Assembly: GCA_022730285.1 (NCBI GenBank)
Contig: DZCQ01000008.1
Span: 1-41,669, forward strand
DNA: 41,669 nucleotides
Source: Flavobacterium psychrophilum
GTDB lineage: Bacteria; Bacteroidota; Bacteroidia; Flavobacteriales; Flavobacteriaceae
Reading direction: 5' to 3'
Shown here: positions 18,085 through 27,359 of the stretch, one piece after another
How the letters are laid out: the number at the start of each line of letters is the position of its first letter
How positions within the stretch are numbered: the stretch's first letter is position 1
The notes under the pieces: generated by a model
What the model was told of the DNA's origin: nothing
The model's input: only the letters and a program-made list of their open reading frames with translations
The model's database searches: none
Translations under genes and position numbers: made by a program

Positions 18085-18627
18085 ATGAAGGAATTTAAAT
18101 CTGTAAAAGATTCTGTTATTAGTATTTCACAACTAATGCTACCATCGCATACCAATTTTTCTGGAAAAATACATGGTGGCTATATTATGTCGCTATTGGA
18201 TCAAGTTGCATTTGCAAGTGCTTCAAAATTTTCGGAAAATTATTGTGTAACGGCATCTGTTGATACTATCAATTTTTTAAATCCAATAGAAGTTGGAGAA
18301 CTAGTAACCCTAAAAGCGAGTGTGAATTATACTGGCAAAAGTTCTATGATAGTAGGGATTAGAGTAGAGTCGGAAAATATTAGAACAGGTACTATAAAAC
18401 ATTGTAATTCTAGTTATTTTACAATGGTTGCAAAAAATGATTTGGGCAAAAATTGCACCGTTCCTGGATTAATACTGTCTAACCTTGAAGAAGTACGCAG
18501 ATATTATAACTGTTTGAAAATGATAGAAAATAAAGCAGAAAAGAAGCAAAACAAAGACCTTTTTGATCACAAATCAGAAGTGGCAATACAAAATTTAATA
18601 AATTATAATGTGCAAGTAAATTTATAA
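18085..18627 (+). CDS. Acyl-CoA thioesterase, hotdog fold (YciA/BACH type)
   Basis: Hydrolyses acyl-CoA to free acid and CoA; 180 residues. The hotdog domain (about 15-130) has NFSGKIHGGYIMSLLDQVAF, where the HGG turn and aspartate D36 form the active-site region of this family, followed by the helix AFASASKFSENYCVTASVD and the strands NPIEVGELVTLKASVNYTGK. The C-terminal 45 residues are charged and helical, longer than in YciA, as in other Bacteroidota members. The chain-length preference is unknown. It is four bases downstream of the small anchored protein and 51 bases before uvrA. Confidence 0.92.
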   Translation: MKEFKSVKDSVISISQLMLPSHTNFSGKIHGGYIMSLLDQVAFASASKFSENYCVTASVDTINFLNPIEVGELVTLKASVNYTGKSSMIVGIRVESENIRTGTIKHCNSSYFTMVAKNDLGKNCTVPGLILSNLEEVRRYYNCLKMIENKAEKKQNKDLFDHKSEVAIQNLINYNVQVNL

Positions 18628-18678
18628 TTATAAAGCCTTATTTTACAATTATAAACAATTATTCTATCCCTATTTTAC

Positions 18679-21510
18679 ATGACAAAACCAAATAGTACCA
18701 TTGAAATACTAGGAGCAAGAGTTCATAATTTAAAGAATATAGATGTTTCTATACCAAGAGATCAGCTGGTAGTTATAACAGGATTATCGGGTTCTGGAAA
18801 ATCATCGTTAGCATTCGATACAATTTATGCCGAAGGACAACGCAGATACATAGAAACTTTTTCTGCTTATGCTAGACAATTTTTAGGAGGACTAGAACGC
18901 CCAGATGTAGATAAAATAGATGGATTATCGCCTGTAATTGCTATAGAACAAAAAACAACAAGCAAATCGCCACGCTCAACCGTAGGCACTATCACAGAAA
19001 TTTATGACTTTTTAAGACTACTTTTTGCAAGAGTGGCTGATGCATATAGCTACAACACTGGCGAATTAATGATTTCTTATACAGATGAACAAATAAAACA
19101 ACTAATAATTCAAGATTTTAAAGGAAACCGAATTAGCATTCTCGCACCTATTATTAGAGCTAGAAAAGGGCATTATGCTGAGTTGTTCCAGCAAATTGCA
19201 AAACAAGGATTCCTAAAAGTGCGTATAAATGGCGATATTCTAGATATTACTTCTGGAATGAAATTAGACCGATATAAAACCCATGATATAGAAACAGTAA
19301 TTGATAGAATTATTGTAGAAAACACCTCAGAATTAGAGAATAGATTATCACAAAGTATTACAACAGCAATGCAATATGGAGAAAATGTATTACTGATACT
19401 AAACCACGATACCAATGAAGTAAGATACTTCAGTAGAAATTTAATGTGTCCAACAAGCGGGATTTCATATCAAAATCCAGAACCAAATTTATTTTCGTTC
19501 AATTCTCCAAAAGGAGCCTGTTCCAATTGTAATGGATTAGGAACCGTTAACGAAATTAACTTACAAAAAATAATACCAAATTCAAAAATATCTATTAAAG
19601 CAGGAGGATTTGCACCACTTGGAGAATACAAAAATTCTTGGATATTTAAACAATTAGAAATTATAGCCGAAAAATTTAATTTCAAACTAACCGATGCAAT
19701 AGAAAATATTCCAGCAGAAGCTATAGAAATGATACTCAACGGAGGACATGAAAAATTTAGTGTCACCTCTAAAACCGCTGGAGTTACAAAAGAATATAAA
19801 ATAGAATTTGAAGGAATTGCTGCTTTTATAAAATCGCAACACGATGATAGCGGCTCCACATCTTTAAAACGATGGGCTTCCGACTTTATGGACGAAATAA
19901 CCTGCCCTGTTTGCGATGGAACAAGATTAAAGAAAGAGTCGTTATATTTTAAAATAAACAATCAAAATATTGCAAGCTTATCTAGTATGGATATTTCTGA
20001 TTTAACCAATTGGTTTGATCAATTAGAAAAACAATTAACCACAAAACAACTAAAAATTGCTTCTGAAGTTTTAAAAGAAATTAAAGACAGATTGCATTTT
20101 TTAATGAATGTAGGCTTAAATTATTTAGCCCTCAATAGAAGCTCCAAATCTCTATCTGGTGGTGAAGCACAGCGCATTAGACTTGCCACACAAATTGGTT
20201 CACAACTAGTTGGCGTTTTGTATATTCTGGACGAACCTAGTATTGGTTTGCACCAACGAGATAATGAAAAACTAATAAGCTCCTTAGAAAATTTAAGAGA
20301 TATTGGCAATTCTGTAATTGTAGTAGAACATGACAAAGATATGATAGAACGTGCTGATTATGTTATAGATATAGGTCCAAAAGCAGGGAGATTTGGAGGG
20401 GAAATTATTAGCAAAGGAACACCAAAGCAACTATTAAAAGAAAATACCATTACCGCACAATATCTTAATGGAACTACAAAGCTAAAAATTCCAGAAAAAA
20501 GACGTATTGGAAATGAAAAGTTTTTAAAACTAAGTGGTGCCTCTGGAAATAATTTAAAAAATGTAACTATAAATTTACCCTTAGGAACCTTAATTTGTGT
20601 TACAGGGGTTTCTGGTAGCGGAAAATCGACCTTAATAAACGAAACGCTCTATCCTATTCTGAATGCCCATTATTTCAACGCAGTAAAAAAACCAAAATCC
20701 TACAAAAAAATAGAAGGATTAGAAAATATAGATAAAGTTATTGCAATAGATCAAAGTCCAATTGGAAGAACACCTCGCTCAAATCCAGCTACTTATACAG
20801 AAGTTTTTACCGAAATAAGAAATCTTTTTACTTTAACCTCAGAAAGCATGATTAGAGGATATAAAGCGGGCAGATTTAGTTTTAACGTAAAAGGAGGTAG
20901 GTGTGAAACCTGTGAAGGCTCTGGAGTTAAAACCATAGAAATGAGCTTTTTGCCAGATGTTTATGTAGAATGTGAAACATGTATTGGAAAAAGGTTTAAC
21001 AGAGAAACATTAGAAATTAGATACAAAGGAAAATCTATTTCAGATGTTTTAAACATGACCATAGACGAATCTGTTTGCTTTTTTGAAATGATTCCAAAAA
21101 TATATCGAAAAGTAAAAACATTACAAGATGTAGGATTAGGCTACATCACACTAGGACAGCAAAGTACAACACTTTCTGGTGGAGAGGCACAGCGAATTAA
21201 ACTAGCTGGAGAACTAAGTAAAAAAGATACTGGAAATACATTTTACATTCTTGACGAACCAACAACTGGACTTCATTTTGAGGATATTAGAGTGCTTATG
21301 AATGTAATAAATACACTTGTAGAGAAAGGAAATACCATTTTAATCATTGAGCATAACTTAGATGTAATAAAACTTGCTGATTATATTATAGACATAGGCC
21401 CAGATGGCGGAAAAGCTGGTGGTGAGGTAGTTGCAAAAGGAACTCCAGAAGAAATTATAAAAAACAAGAAAAGTTACACGGCAAAATTCTTAAAAAATGA
21501 ATTGGAATAA
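18679..21510 (+). CDS. uvrA: Excinuclease ABC subunit A
   Basis: Damage-recognition ATPase of nucleotide excision repair that loads UvrB. It has 943 residues, the normal length. Two ABC ATPase halves are present. The first has Walker A GLSGSGKSSL (K41) and LSGGEAQRIRLATQIG. The second has GVSGSGKSTL and LSGGEAQRIKLAGELSK. The large zinc-binding insert in the second half is intact (CETCEGSG and CETCIGKR). The first zinc module is degenerate: C257 is followed by S260 where E. coli has the second cysteine, while CSNC is kept, as I recall for Bacteroidota UvrA. The end is convergent with the MscS gene, 12 bases away. Confidence 0.97.
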   Translation: MTKPNSTIEILGARVHNLKNIDVSIPRDQLVVITGLSGSGKSSLAFDTIYAEGQRRYIETFSAYARQFLGGLERPDVDKIDGLSPVIAIEQKTTSKSPRSTVGTITEIYDFLRLLFARVADAYSYNTGELMISYTDEQIKQLIIQDFKGNRISILAPIIRARKGHYAELFQQIAKQGFLKVRINGDILDITSGMKLDRYKTHDIETVIDRIIVENTSELENRLSQSITTAMQYGENVLLILNHDTNEVRYFSRNLMCPTSGISYQNPEPNLFSFNSPKGACSNCNGLGTVNEINLQKIIPNSKISIKAGGFAPLGEYKNSWIFKQLEIIAEKFNFKLTDAIENIPAEAIEMILNGGHEKFSVTSKTAGVTKEYKIEFEGIAAFIKSQHDDSGSTSLKRWASDFMDEITCPVCDGTRLKKESLYFKINNQNIASLSSMDISDLTNWFDQLEKQLTTKQLKIASEVLKEIKDRLHFLMNVGLNYLALNRSSKSLSGGEAQRIRLATQIGSQLVGVLYILDEPSIGLHQRDNEKLISSLENLRDIGNSVIVVEHDKDMIERADYVIDIGPKAGRFGGEIISKGTPKQLLKENTITAQYLNGTTKLKIPEKRRIGNEKFLKLSGASGNNLKNVTINLPLGTLICVTGVSGSGKSTLINETLYPILNAHYFNAVKKPKSYKKIEGLENIDKVIAIDQSPIGRTPRSNPATYTEVFTEIRNLFTLTSESMIRGYKAGRFSFNVKGGRCETCEGSGVKTIEMSFLPDVYVECETCIGKRFNRETLEIRYKGKSISDVLNMTIDESVCFFEMIPKIYRKVKTLQDVGLGYITLGQQSTTLSGGEAQRIKLAGELSKKDTGNTFYILDEPTTGLHFEDIRVLMNVINTLVEKGNTILIIEHNLDVIKLADYIIDIGPDGGKAGGEVVAKGTPEEIIKNKKSYTAKFLKNELE

Positions 21511-21522
21511 AAATGTTAAGAA

Positions 21523-22416
21523 CTAATTTTTTATAGGATTGATACTAATTGATTTATCAAATAAATTTACACCTCCTTTTACCCCAAAATCTAATGTAGT
21601 AACAGAATACGCAATAGAAATGTTTTCTTGTTCAAAACGCTTTTTTATTGCTATAATAACCTGACTCATAGCCTCTAGATAATCTGTTTGTTTGGTAAAA
21701 TTAATCCAAAACCGTACTTCAAAATTGTATGCAGAATTTCCAATACTAGTAAAATAAAAATCGATAGGTTCTGAATTTAAAACCAAATTTATTTTTTTTA
21801 CCTCTTCTAAGGTTACTGCTTTAACCTGTTCTAAATCATCTCCATAGGAAATACCACTTTCTAAGGATACACGCCTCTTATTAAAAGTAGAAAAATTTGT
21901 AAAAGTAGTACTGTAAATTAACTGATTAGGAATAAAAACCTCTTGTCCAGAGTTTGTTTTTATAGATGTAGTAATCCAATCTATGTCAAAGACAATGCCA
22001 AAATTATCATTGATAGTTACCAAATCTCCAATCTTAAAAGGCCGTTGTAAATTTAGTAATAATCCTGCAAAAGCATTAGAAGCAATATCCTTAAAGGCAA
22101 AACCAGCTATAATTCCAACAATTCCTGCTCCTGCTAGCATTTTAGTTAAAACTTGTTCTAATCCTAATATTTCTAAACTAAAGAAAACACCAAAAAGCAA
22201 GAAAAAAAAATAGATAACTACCGAAATAAACTTTGCTAAGTCTAGTTGTTTTTTAAATACTTTTACATAAAATTGTAAACTTAGTCTTTTAAATATTTTG
22301 GCAATAAAATAAAATAAAACAATAGTTCCTAATGCAAGAATTACTTTCGGAAAATAATCAACTATTGTTTCTTTCCATACACTTTGCATTTCTGCGATAC
22401 CTTTCATATTTAGCAT
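21523..22416 (-). CDS. MscS-family mechanosensitive ion channel
   Basis: Inner-membrane channel that releases solutes on hypo-osmotic shock; 297 residues. Three hydrophobic segments lie at about 20-42, 63-83 and 88-115. The last is the pore-lining helix, with the Gly/Ala-rich LAGAGIVGIIAGFAFKDIAS. The MscS beta domain follows: LLNLQRPFKIGDLVTINDNF and EVFIPNQLIYSTTFTNFS. The cytoplasmic C-terminal domain ends near residue 280. Alternative starts at codons 4 and 10 are possible and would not affect the first helix. Confidence 0.92.
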   Translation of the reverse strand: MLNMKGIAEMQSVWKETIVDYFPKVILALGTIVLFYFIAKIFKRLSLQFYVKVFKKQLDLAKFISVVIYFFFLLFGVFFSLEILGLEQVLTKMLAGAGIVGIIAGFAFKDIASNAFAGLLLNLQRPFKIGDLVTINDNFGIVFDIDWITTSIKTNSGQEVFIPNQLIYSTTFTNFSTFNKRRVSLESGISYGDDLEQVKAVTLEEVKKINLVLNSEPIDFYFTSIGNSAYNFEVRFWINFTKQTDYLEAMSQVIIAIKKRFEQENISIAYSVTTLDFGVKGGVNLFDKSISINPIKN

Positions 22417-22435
22417 TTGCCTTTAAATTATCTGT

Positions 22436-22489
22436 AAAAAAAAACTATTCATTATTTTGTATTAAATTACAAAAGAAAAAATAGTTTTT
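22436..22489 (-). terminator. Possible weak terminator after the prolyl isomerase gene
   Basis: On the minus strand AAAAACTATT (22489-22480) pairs with AATAGTTTTT (22449-22440) across a 30-base loop, and the T run continues to 22436. The stem is nearly all A-T, so it is weak. It lies 26 bases beyond the isomerase stop codon. Confidence 0.3.
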
Positions 22490-22514
22490 AATAGCCTTTT
22501 AATTATGTGAAAAA

Positions 22515-23447
22515 TTATTTCACGTCCATTAGTTCTACATCAAAAATTAATGTAGCGTTTGGTGGTATTACTCCTCCAGCCCCACTAGAACCGTAGCCTA
22601 AGTGTGATGGAATTACAAATCTTGCTTTGTCTCCAACTTGCAGTAATGCAATACCTTCGTCCCAACCTTCAATAACATTTCCTCTTCCTAATGGAAATTC
22701 GATTGGTTTTTTTCGTGGATATGAACTATCAAAAACTTTTCCGTCTTCAAGCTGTCCAGTATAGTGTACAGAAACTGTTTTTCCGTTTTCTGCTTTCTTA
22801 CCATTTCCCTTTTGAATCATTTTATATCTAAGTCCACTTTCGGTTTTATCGAATCCTGCAGCTAATTCTTCCATTTTTGCTTCTGCAAGTTCTTTTTCGA
22901 CAGCAATTCTTTTAGCACGAGAACCTTCAAAAACTCTGAATGCCTCAACTGCGTTCCACTTTTCGGCTTCTTCGCCTATTCTTAAAATTTCTAAAGTTTC
23001 TATAAAATCGCCTTGTTCCACAACATCTACAACCTCTTGTCCTTCTACAACATTTCCAAAAACGGTATGTTTGTTATCTAGCCAATCTGTTGCAACATGG
23101 GTTATGTAAAATTGAGAGCCATTAGTACCTGGACCTGAATTTGCCATTGCCAAAACACCTGGGCCATTATGTCGCAAACTTGTATGAAATTCATCGTCAA
23201 ATTTATAACCTGGATCTCCGGTTCCTGTTCCTTGAGGGCAACCTCCTTGTATCATAAAGTTTGGAATTACTCTATGAAATTTTAATCCATCATAATATTT
23301 TGTTCCTTGTGGCTTTATTTTATTTTCTAAATTTCCTTCTGCAAGTGCTACAAAATTTCCAACTGTTCCTGGTGTTAAATCATGTGATAATTTTACAACG
23401 ATAACTCCTTTTGTGGTATTAAACTTTGCGTATATTCCGTTTTCCAT
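22515..23447 (-). CDS. Dual-family peptidyl-prolyl isomerase: cyclophilin-FKBP fusion
   Basis: A 310-residue cytoplasmic protein-folding enzyme made of two unrelated prolyl isomerases. Residues 1-160 are a cyclophilin with the catalytic set R59, F64, M65, Q67, Q112, W122 and H127 (FHRVIPNFMIQGG and WLDNKHTVFG). Residues 161-204 form a charged helical linker. Residues 205-310 are an FKBP domain with VHYTGQLEDGKVFDSS, VIEGWDEGI, LGYG and a final LIFDVELMDV, all active-site positions kept. I chose the ATG at 23447; a nine-codon TTG extension overlaps the -7 box. There is no signal peptide. It lies downstream of purA and has its own promoter element. Confidence 0.94.
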   Translation of the reverse strand: MENGIYAKFNTTKGVIVVKLSHDLTPGTVGNFVALAEGNLENKIKPQGTKYYDGLKFHRVIPNFMIQGGCPQGTGTGDPGYKFDDEFHTSLRHNGPGVLAMANSGPGTNGSQFYITHVATDWLDNKHTVFGNVVEGQEVVDVVEQGDFIETLEILRIGEEAEKWNAVEAFRVFEGSRAKRIAVEKELAEAKMEELAAGFDKTESGLRYKMIQKGNGKKAENGKTVSVHYTGQLEDGKVFDSSYPRKKPIEFPLGRGNVIEGWDEGIALLQVGDKARFVIPSHLGYGSSGAGGVIPPNATLIFDVELMDVK

Positions 23448-23471
23448 CTTTTTTGTTTTTATAATTGGGGA

Positions 23472-23479
23472 CAAATTTA
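23472..23479 (-). promoter_or_regulatory. -7 promoter element of the cyclophilin-FKBP gene
   Basis: TAAATTTG on the minus strand matches TAnnTTTG exactly, 24 bases before the ATG at 23447. No matching TTG box is obvious. It rules against the longer TTG start. Confidence 0.45.
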
Positions 23480-23516
23480 CAAAATAATATTTATAAAAAG
23501 TTTATCCTATTTACAA

Positions 23517-24791
23517 TTATTTACGTACAATTGTTTGCGTTCTATTAGGTCCTACAGATACAATTTCTATAGGCACTTGAACTTCATTTTCAATAAATTG
23601 AATATAATTTTTCAGTTCTATTGGCAAATCATCATAGGAAGACATTCCTGTTAAATCTGCTTTCCAGCCTTTACATTCTGTATAAATAGGTGTTACCTCC
23701 TCTTCATTTATTGTGTAAGGAAAATGTTTAATTTCTTGTCCATTATATCTATAAGAAGTGCATACATTTAAAACATCAAATCCCGAAAGCACATCGCCTT
23801 TCATCATCATCAGTTTGGTTACACCATTAATTTGAATAGCGTATTTTAGAGCCACTAAATCTAACCAGCCACATCTACGTTGCCTTCCTGTTACTGAGCC
23901 AAATTCGTTTCCAACTCTTGCCATTATTGTTCCTGCATCACCAAAATCTTCCGTTGGAAAAGGACCACTTCCTACTCTGGTTGTGTATGCTTTAAATATT
24001 CCGTAAACATCTTTAATTTTATTAGGAGCAATTCCTAATCCCGTACAAGCACCAGCTGCTGTTGTATTAGAGGAAGTTACAAATGGATATGTTCCAAAAT
24101 CTACGTCTAGCAAAGAACCCTGAGCTCCTTCGCAAAGTATTGATTTTCCTGTCAGTTGTGCCTGATGCAAATATTCTTCCGAGTCTATGAAGGGTAATTT
24201 TTTTAGTTCTTCAATTGCTGCAAAAAATTCGTCTTCTAGTTCTTTTAGATTGTATTGAATATGTATGTCATAAAAAGCAATCATTTCCTGATGCTTATCG
24301 GCTAATGCTCTGTATTTTTCTTTAAAATTTGGTTGTTCTATATCGCCAATTCTAATTCCATTTCTACCAGTTTTATCCATATAAGTAGGACCAATTCCTT
24401 TAAGGGTAGAACCAATTTTTGCTTTTCCTTTCGACGCTTCTGAGGCAGCATCTAGCAATCTATGTGTTGGTAAAATTAAATGTGCTTTTCTTGAAATGAA
24501 TAGTTTGGAAGGCAAATTAAGGTTAAACTTTGCTAATCCATCTACTTCTGATTTAAAAACCACTGGATCAATAACCACCCCATTTCCAATGATATTAATG
24601 GTATTTGTATGAAAAATACCAGATGGAATAGTTCTTAAAACATGCTTAATCCCATCAAATTCCAGTGTGTGTCCTGCATTTGGCCCTCCTTGAAAGCGAG
24701 CAATTATATCATATTTAGCGGTTAATACATCCACTATTTTACCTTTTCCTTCATCTCCCCATTGTAATCCTAAGAGTAAATCAACTGCCAT
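23517..24791 (-). CDS. purA: Adenylosuccinate synthetase
   Basis: Condenses IMP and aspartate, using GTP, in the first committed step to AMP. It has 424 residues, as expected. Residues 5-17 give the GTP-binding LGLQWGDEGKGKI, with the catalytic aspartate of WGDEGKGK. FQGGPNAGHTLEFDG (the H41-equivalent histidine) follows, then STLKGIGPTYMDKTGRNGIR, ILCEGAQGSLLDVDFGTYPF, TRVGSGPFPTE and the IMP/aspartate loop RVGNEFGSVTGRQRRCGW. The C-terminal guanine-recognition end is VSVGPNRTQTI. It lies 42 bases downstream of the Fur-family gene on the same strand. Confidence 0.98.
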   Translation of the reverse strand: MAVDLLLGLQWGDEGKGKIVDVLTAKYDIIARFQGGPNAGHTLEFDGIKHVLRTIPSGIFHTNTINIIGNGVVIDPVVFKSEVDGLAKFNLNLPSKLFISRKAHLILPTHRLLDAASEASKGKAKIGSTLKGIGPTYMDKTGRNGIRIGDIEQPNFKEKYRALADKHQEMIAFYDIHIQYNLKELEDEFFAAIEELKKLPFIDSEEYLHQAQLTGKSILCEGAQGSLLDVDFGTYPFVTSSNTTAAGACTGLGIAPNKIKDVYGIFKAYTTRVGSGPFPTEDFGDAGTIMARVGNEFGSVTGRQRRCGWLDLVALKYAIQINGVTKLMMMKGDVLSGFDVLNVCTSYRYNGQEIKHFPYTINEEEVTPIYTECKGWKADLTGMSSYDDLPIELKNYIQFIENEVQVPIEIVSVGPNRTQTIVRK

Positions 24792-24833
24792 TTTGTGTTT
24801 TTTGTAGTGTTGTTATATTTTTTAAGAACGATA

Positions 24834-25298
24834 TTAAACGTTTTCGATATTTTTTTTATTTGCATAAAAATACAAAGAGTGATTTTGAATATCAATGTTA
24901 AATAGCTCTTCCATTGTTTTTTTAATTGTATGAATTCTTGGATCGCAAAATTCTATCACTTCTCCAGAATCGAGCATAATTATATGATCATGCTGTTTGT
25001 CAAAATATGATTTTTCATAATGTGCTTGACTATGTCCAAATTGATGCTTTCGAACTAAACCACAATCCAAAAGCAACTCTATCGTATTATACAAGGTGGC
25101 CCTGCTTACTCGATAATTTTTCTCTTTCATTTTGGTATATAAATTTTCTATATCAAAATGTTCTTCACAATTATATATTTCTTCGAGGATAGCGTATCGT
25201 TCTGGAGTTTTTCGATGTTCTTTCTGTTCAAGATATAATGTGAAAACTTTTTTTACAATTTCTTGATTTTGGCTATTATCAGATGCTATTAATGTCAT
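24834..25298 (-). CDS. Fur-family transcriptional regulator
   Basis: Metal- or peroxide-responsive repressor of 154 residues. The winged helix (about 1-80) has [15 protein letters not shown] and [21 protein letters not shown]. The dimer domain keeps the regulatory metal ligands: H in NCEEHF, HDH within [16 protein letters not shown], and H in NHSLYFYA. The structural-zinc cysteines are missing: CLDC of E. coli Fur is MLDS here, and the cysteine-containing tail is absent. The frame extends upstream through 38 hydrophobic codons to 25412, but a TATCTTTG -7 box lies between, so the ATG at 25298 is chosen. Whether it is Fur, PerR or Zur cannot be decided. It is divergent from rimO. Confidence 0.9.
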   Translation of the reverse strand: MTLIASDNSQNQEIVKKVFTLYLEQKEHRKTPERYAILEEIYNCEEHFDIENLYTKMKEKNYRVSRATLYNTIELLLDCGLVRKHQFGHSQAHYEKSYFDKQHDHIIMLDSGEVIEFCDPRIHTIKKTMEELFNIDIQNHSLYFYANKKNIENV

Positions 25299-25303
25299 AA
25301 ATA

Positions 25304-25311
25304 CAAAGATA
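25304..25311 (-). promoter_or_regulatory. -7 promoter element of the Fur-family gene
   Basis: TATCTTTG on the minus strand matches TAnnTTTG exactly and lies very close to the ATG at 25298, which suggests a leader of only a few bases. No TTG box is found at 17-23 bases. Confidence 0.4.
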
Positions 25312-25396
25312 AGAAAAAAAACAAATATAATAGTGAACTTTAATTTATTTAAAAGCAAAAATAAAAAAAGTGATAGCACAACTAAAATAAAAAACG

Positions 25397-25404
25397 TACT
25401 TTTG
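25397..25404 (+). promoter_or_regulatory. -7 promoter element of rimO
   Basis: TACTTTTG followed by CA matches the Bacteroidota -7 box exactly, 20 bases before the rimO ATG. It lies inside the false upstream extension of the divergent Fur-family frame. Confidence 0.5.
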
Positions 25405-25424
25405 CAATCCAAAAATTTAAGTCC

Positions 25425-26726
25425 ATGAGAACCAAATCTTTAAAAAAAAATAAAATCAATGTAATTACCCTTGGTTGTTCCAAAAATATATATGATAGCG
25501 AAGTGCTTATGGGACAACTTAAAGCCAGTGGCAAAGAAGTAGTACATGAAGACGAGGGAAATATTGTAGTAATTAATACTTGTGGATTTATAGATAATGC
25601 AAAGGCAGAATCAGTAAACACAATATTAGAATATACGCAAAAAAAAGAAGAGGGACTGATAGATAAAGTTTTTGTAACGGGATGCTTATCTGAAAGATAC
25701 AAGCCAGATTTGCAAAAAGAAATTCCAAACGTAGATCAATATTTTGGAACAACAGAATTGCCTGCTCTTCTAAAAGCATTAGGTGCAGATTACAAACATG
25801 AATTATTGGGAGAAAGGCTAACTACAACGCCTAAAAATTATGCATATTTAAAAATAGCGGAAGGTTGTGATCGCCCATGTAGTTTTTGTGCCATACCGTT
25901 AATGAGAGGAAAGCACGTTTCGCAAACTATCGAGAAATTAGTACAAGAATCTAAAAACTTGGCAGTAAATGGTGTAAAAGAACTTATTTTAATCGCACAG
26001 GATTTAACATACTATGGACTAGACATTTACAAAAAAAGAAATCTAGCCGAATTATTAGAAGCATTAGTAAAAGTAGAAGGAATAGAATGGATTAGACTAC
26101 ATTATGCATTTCCGAGTGGTTTTCCAACAGATGTTTTGGAGGTGATGAAGCGAGAGCCTAAAATTTGTAACTATATAGACATTCCGTTGCAACACGCCTC
26201 TGATTCTATTTTAAAATCTATGAAACGAGGTACAACTTTGCAGAAAACTACAGATTTGATGCAAAAATTTAGAGAAATGGTGCCAAATATTGCCATCAGA
26301 ACCACTTTAATTGTAGGATATCCTGGCGAGACACAAGAAGATTTTGAAATTCTGAAAAAATTTGTGCAAGAAATGAAATTTGACCGTTTGGGTTGTTTTA
26401 CTTATTCTCACGAAGAAAACACCACTGCTTATCAATTAAATAATAATATTCCAGAAGAGGTAAAACAAGCACGAGCAAATGAAGTTATGGAGTTACAATC
26501 TCAAATTTCATGGGATTTGAATCAAGAAAAAATTGGCAAAACTTTTCGTTGTGTAATTGATAGAAAAGAAGGAGAGCATTTTGTAGGAAGAACCGAATTT
26601 GACAGTCCAGATGTAGATAATGAAGTATTAGTAAATGCTAGTAAATTTTATTTAAAAACAGGAGATTTTGCAATGCTAAGAATTACAGATGCAACAGAGT
26701 TTGACTTGTATGCAGAACCCATTTAA
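25425..26726 (+). CDS. rimO: Ribosomal protein uS12 methylthiotransferase RimO
   Basis: Radical-SAM enzyme that adds a methylthio group to an aspartate of ribosomal protein uS12. It has 433 residues. The N-terminal UPF0004 domain has three cluster cysteines, in [18 protein letters not shown] and TGCLSERY. The radical-SAM motif is CDRPCSFC within [20 protein letters not shown] (about 143-162). [19 protein letters not shown] and the TRAM domain (about 365-433) complete the architecture. RimO rather than MiaB is favoured by LGCSKN and [10 protein letters not shown]. It ends 7 bases from a convergent gene. Confidence 0.95.
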   Translation: MRTKSLKKNKINVITLGCSKNIYDSEVLMGQLKASGKEVVHEDEGNIVVINTCGFIDNAKAESVNTILEYTQKKEEGLIDKVFVTGCLSERYKPDLQKEIPNVDQYFGTTELPALLKALGADYKHELLGERLTTTPKNYAYLKIAEGCDRPCSFCAIPLMRGKHVSQTIEKLVQESKNLAVNGVKELILIAQDLTYYGLDIYKKRNLAELLEALVKVEGIEWIRLHYAFPSGFPTDVLEVMKREPKICNYIDIPLQHASDSILKSMKRGTTLQKTTDLMQKFREMVPNIAIRTTLIVGYPGETQEDFEILKKFVQEMKFDRLGCFTYSHEENTTAYQLNNNIPEEVKQARANEVMELQSQISWDLNQEKIGKTFRCVIDRKEGEHFVGRTEFDSPDVDNEVLVNASKFYLKTGDFAMLRITDATEFDLYAEPI

Positions 26727-26733
26727 TCCATAA

Positions 26734-27348
26734 TTATCTAGGACATTTTTTCATCTCAATTGCAACTAATTTACTTTGGAAATCATTTGTTTTTTCGAGT
26801 TCTGTAATAATAGAATTATAGTTTAAATCGTCCCTGTTTTGAGACATTTTGTGCACGGCACTTATAGAAGTTATTTCAATTTCAAAAGCTATAATTCCTT
26901 TGGCTTGTTGCATTGTTTTTTCGGACAAATTAGCTACTTTTATTGGTTTTTTAGACTTTTTCTCATATTTGTCCACTAATTTTTCTAGCGATTTTATGGC
27001 TTCATCATGAGATAAAATTTGAATTTCCCCATACACATGCACCGCAGAATAATTCCAAGTTGGCACATTTTCATGGTCGTACCAAGAGGACGAAATATAA
27101 GCATGTACTCCTGAGAATATCGCTAAAACTTCACTCTGATTGGTTAAGGAGTTCCCTTGTGGATTGTCTTTAGAAATATGTCCAACCAACTTCCGTTTTC
27201 CATCAATAGTATTTTCTAAAACTAGTGGAATATGTGTAGCCCAAGGTTTTCCATCTAAGATGTTTACTAAAATTGCAAATCCATTTTCATGCATAAAAGA
27301 ATAAATTTCTTCTATATTTTCGTTTTTATAAATTTCTGGAATATACAT
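26734..27348 (-). CDS. PaiB-type FMN-binding family protein
   Basis: A 204-residue protein of the PaiB family, which folds like the FMN-binding split barrel; B. subtilis PaiB is annotated as a negative regulator. Motifs include MYIPEIYKNENIEEIYSFMH, GKPWATHIPLVLE, GHISKDNPQG, AIFSGVHAYISSSWY (about 78-92) and VPTWNYSAVHVYGEI. The C-terminal region GIIAFEIEITSISAVHKMSQ, followed by the NRDD motif, is typical. Whether it is a regulator or a flavin enzyme is not shown by the sequence. It starts 11 bases after murB ends, so it is probably in the same transcript. Confidence 0.9.
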   Translation of the reverse strand: MYIPEIYKNENIEEIYSFMHENGFAILVNILDGKPWATHIPLVLENTIDGKRKLVGHISKDNPQGNSLTNQSEVLAIFSGVHAYISSSWYDHENVPTWNYSAVHVYGEIQILSHDEAIKSLEKLVDKYEKKSKKPIKVANLSEKTMQQAKGIIAFEIEITSISAVHKMSQNRDDLNYNSIITELEKTNDFQSKLVAIEMKKCPR

Positions 27349-27359
27349 CGGTTTTTTTG

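Noticed and set aside
22507..22523. Palindrome GTGAAA/TTTCAC at the end of the prolyl isomerase gene as its terminator
   Set aside because: The stem is only 6 bp, overlaps the stop codon and has no U tract after it.
25299..25412. N-terminal membrane segment on the Fur-family protein
   Set aside because: The 38 hydrophobic codons are translated non-coding AT-rich DNA with promoter elements; the real start is the ATG at 25298.
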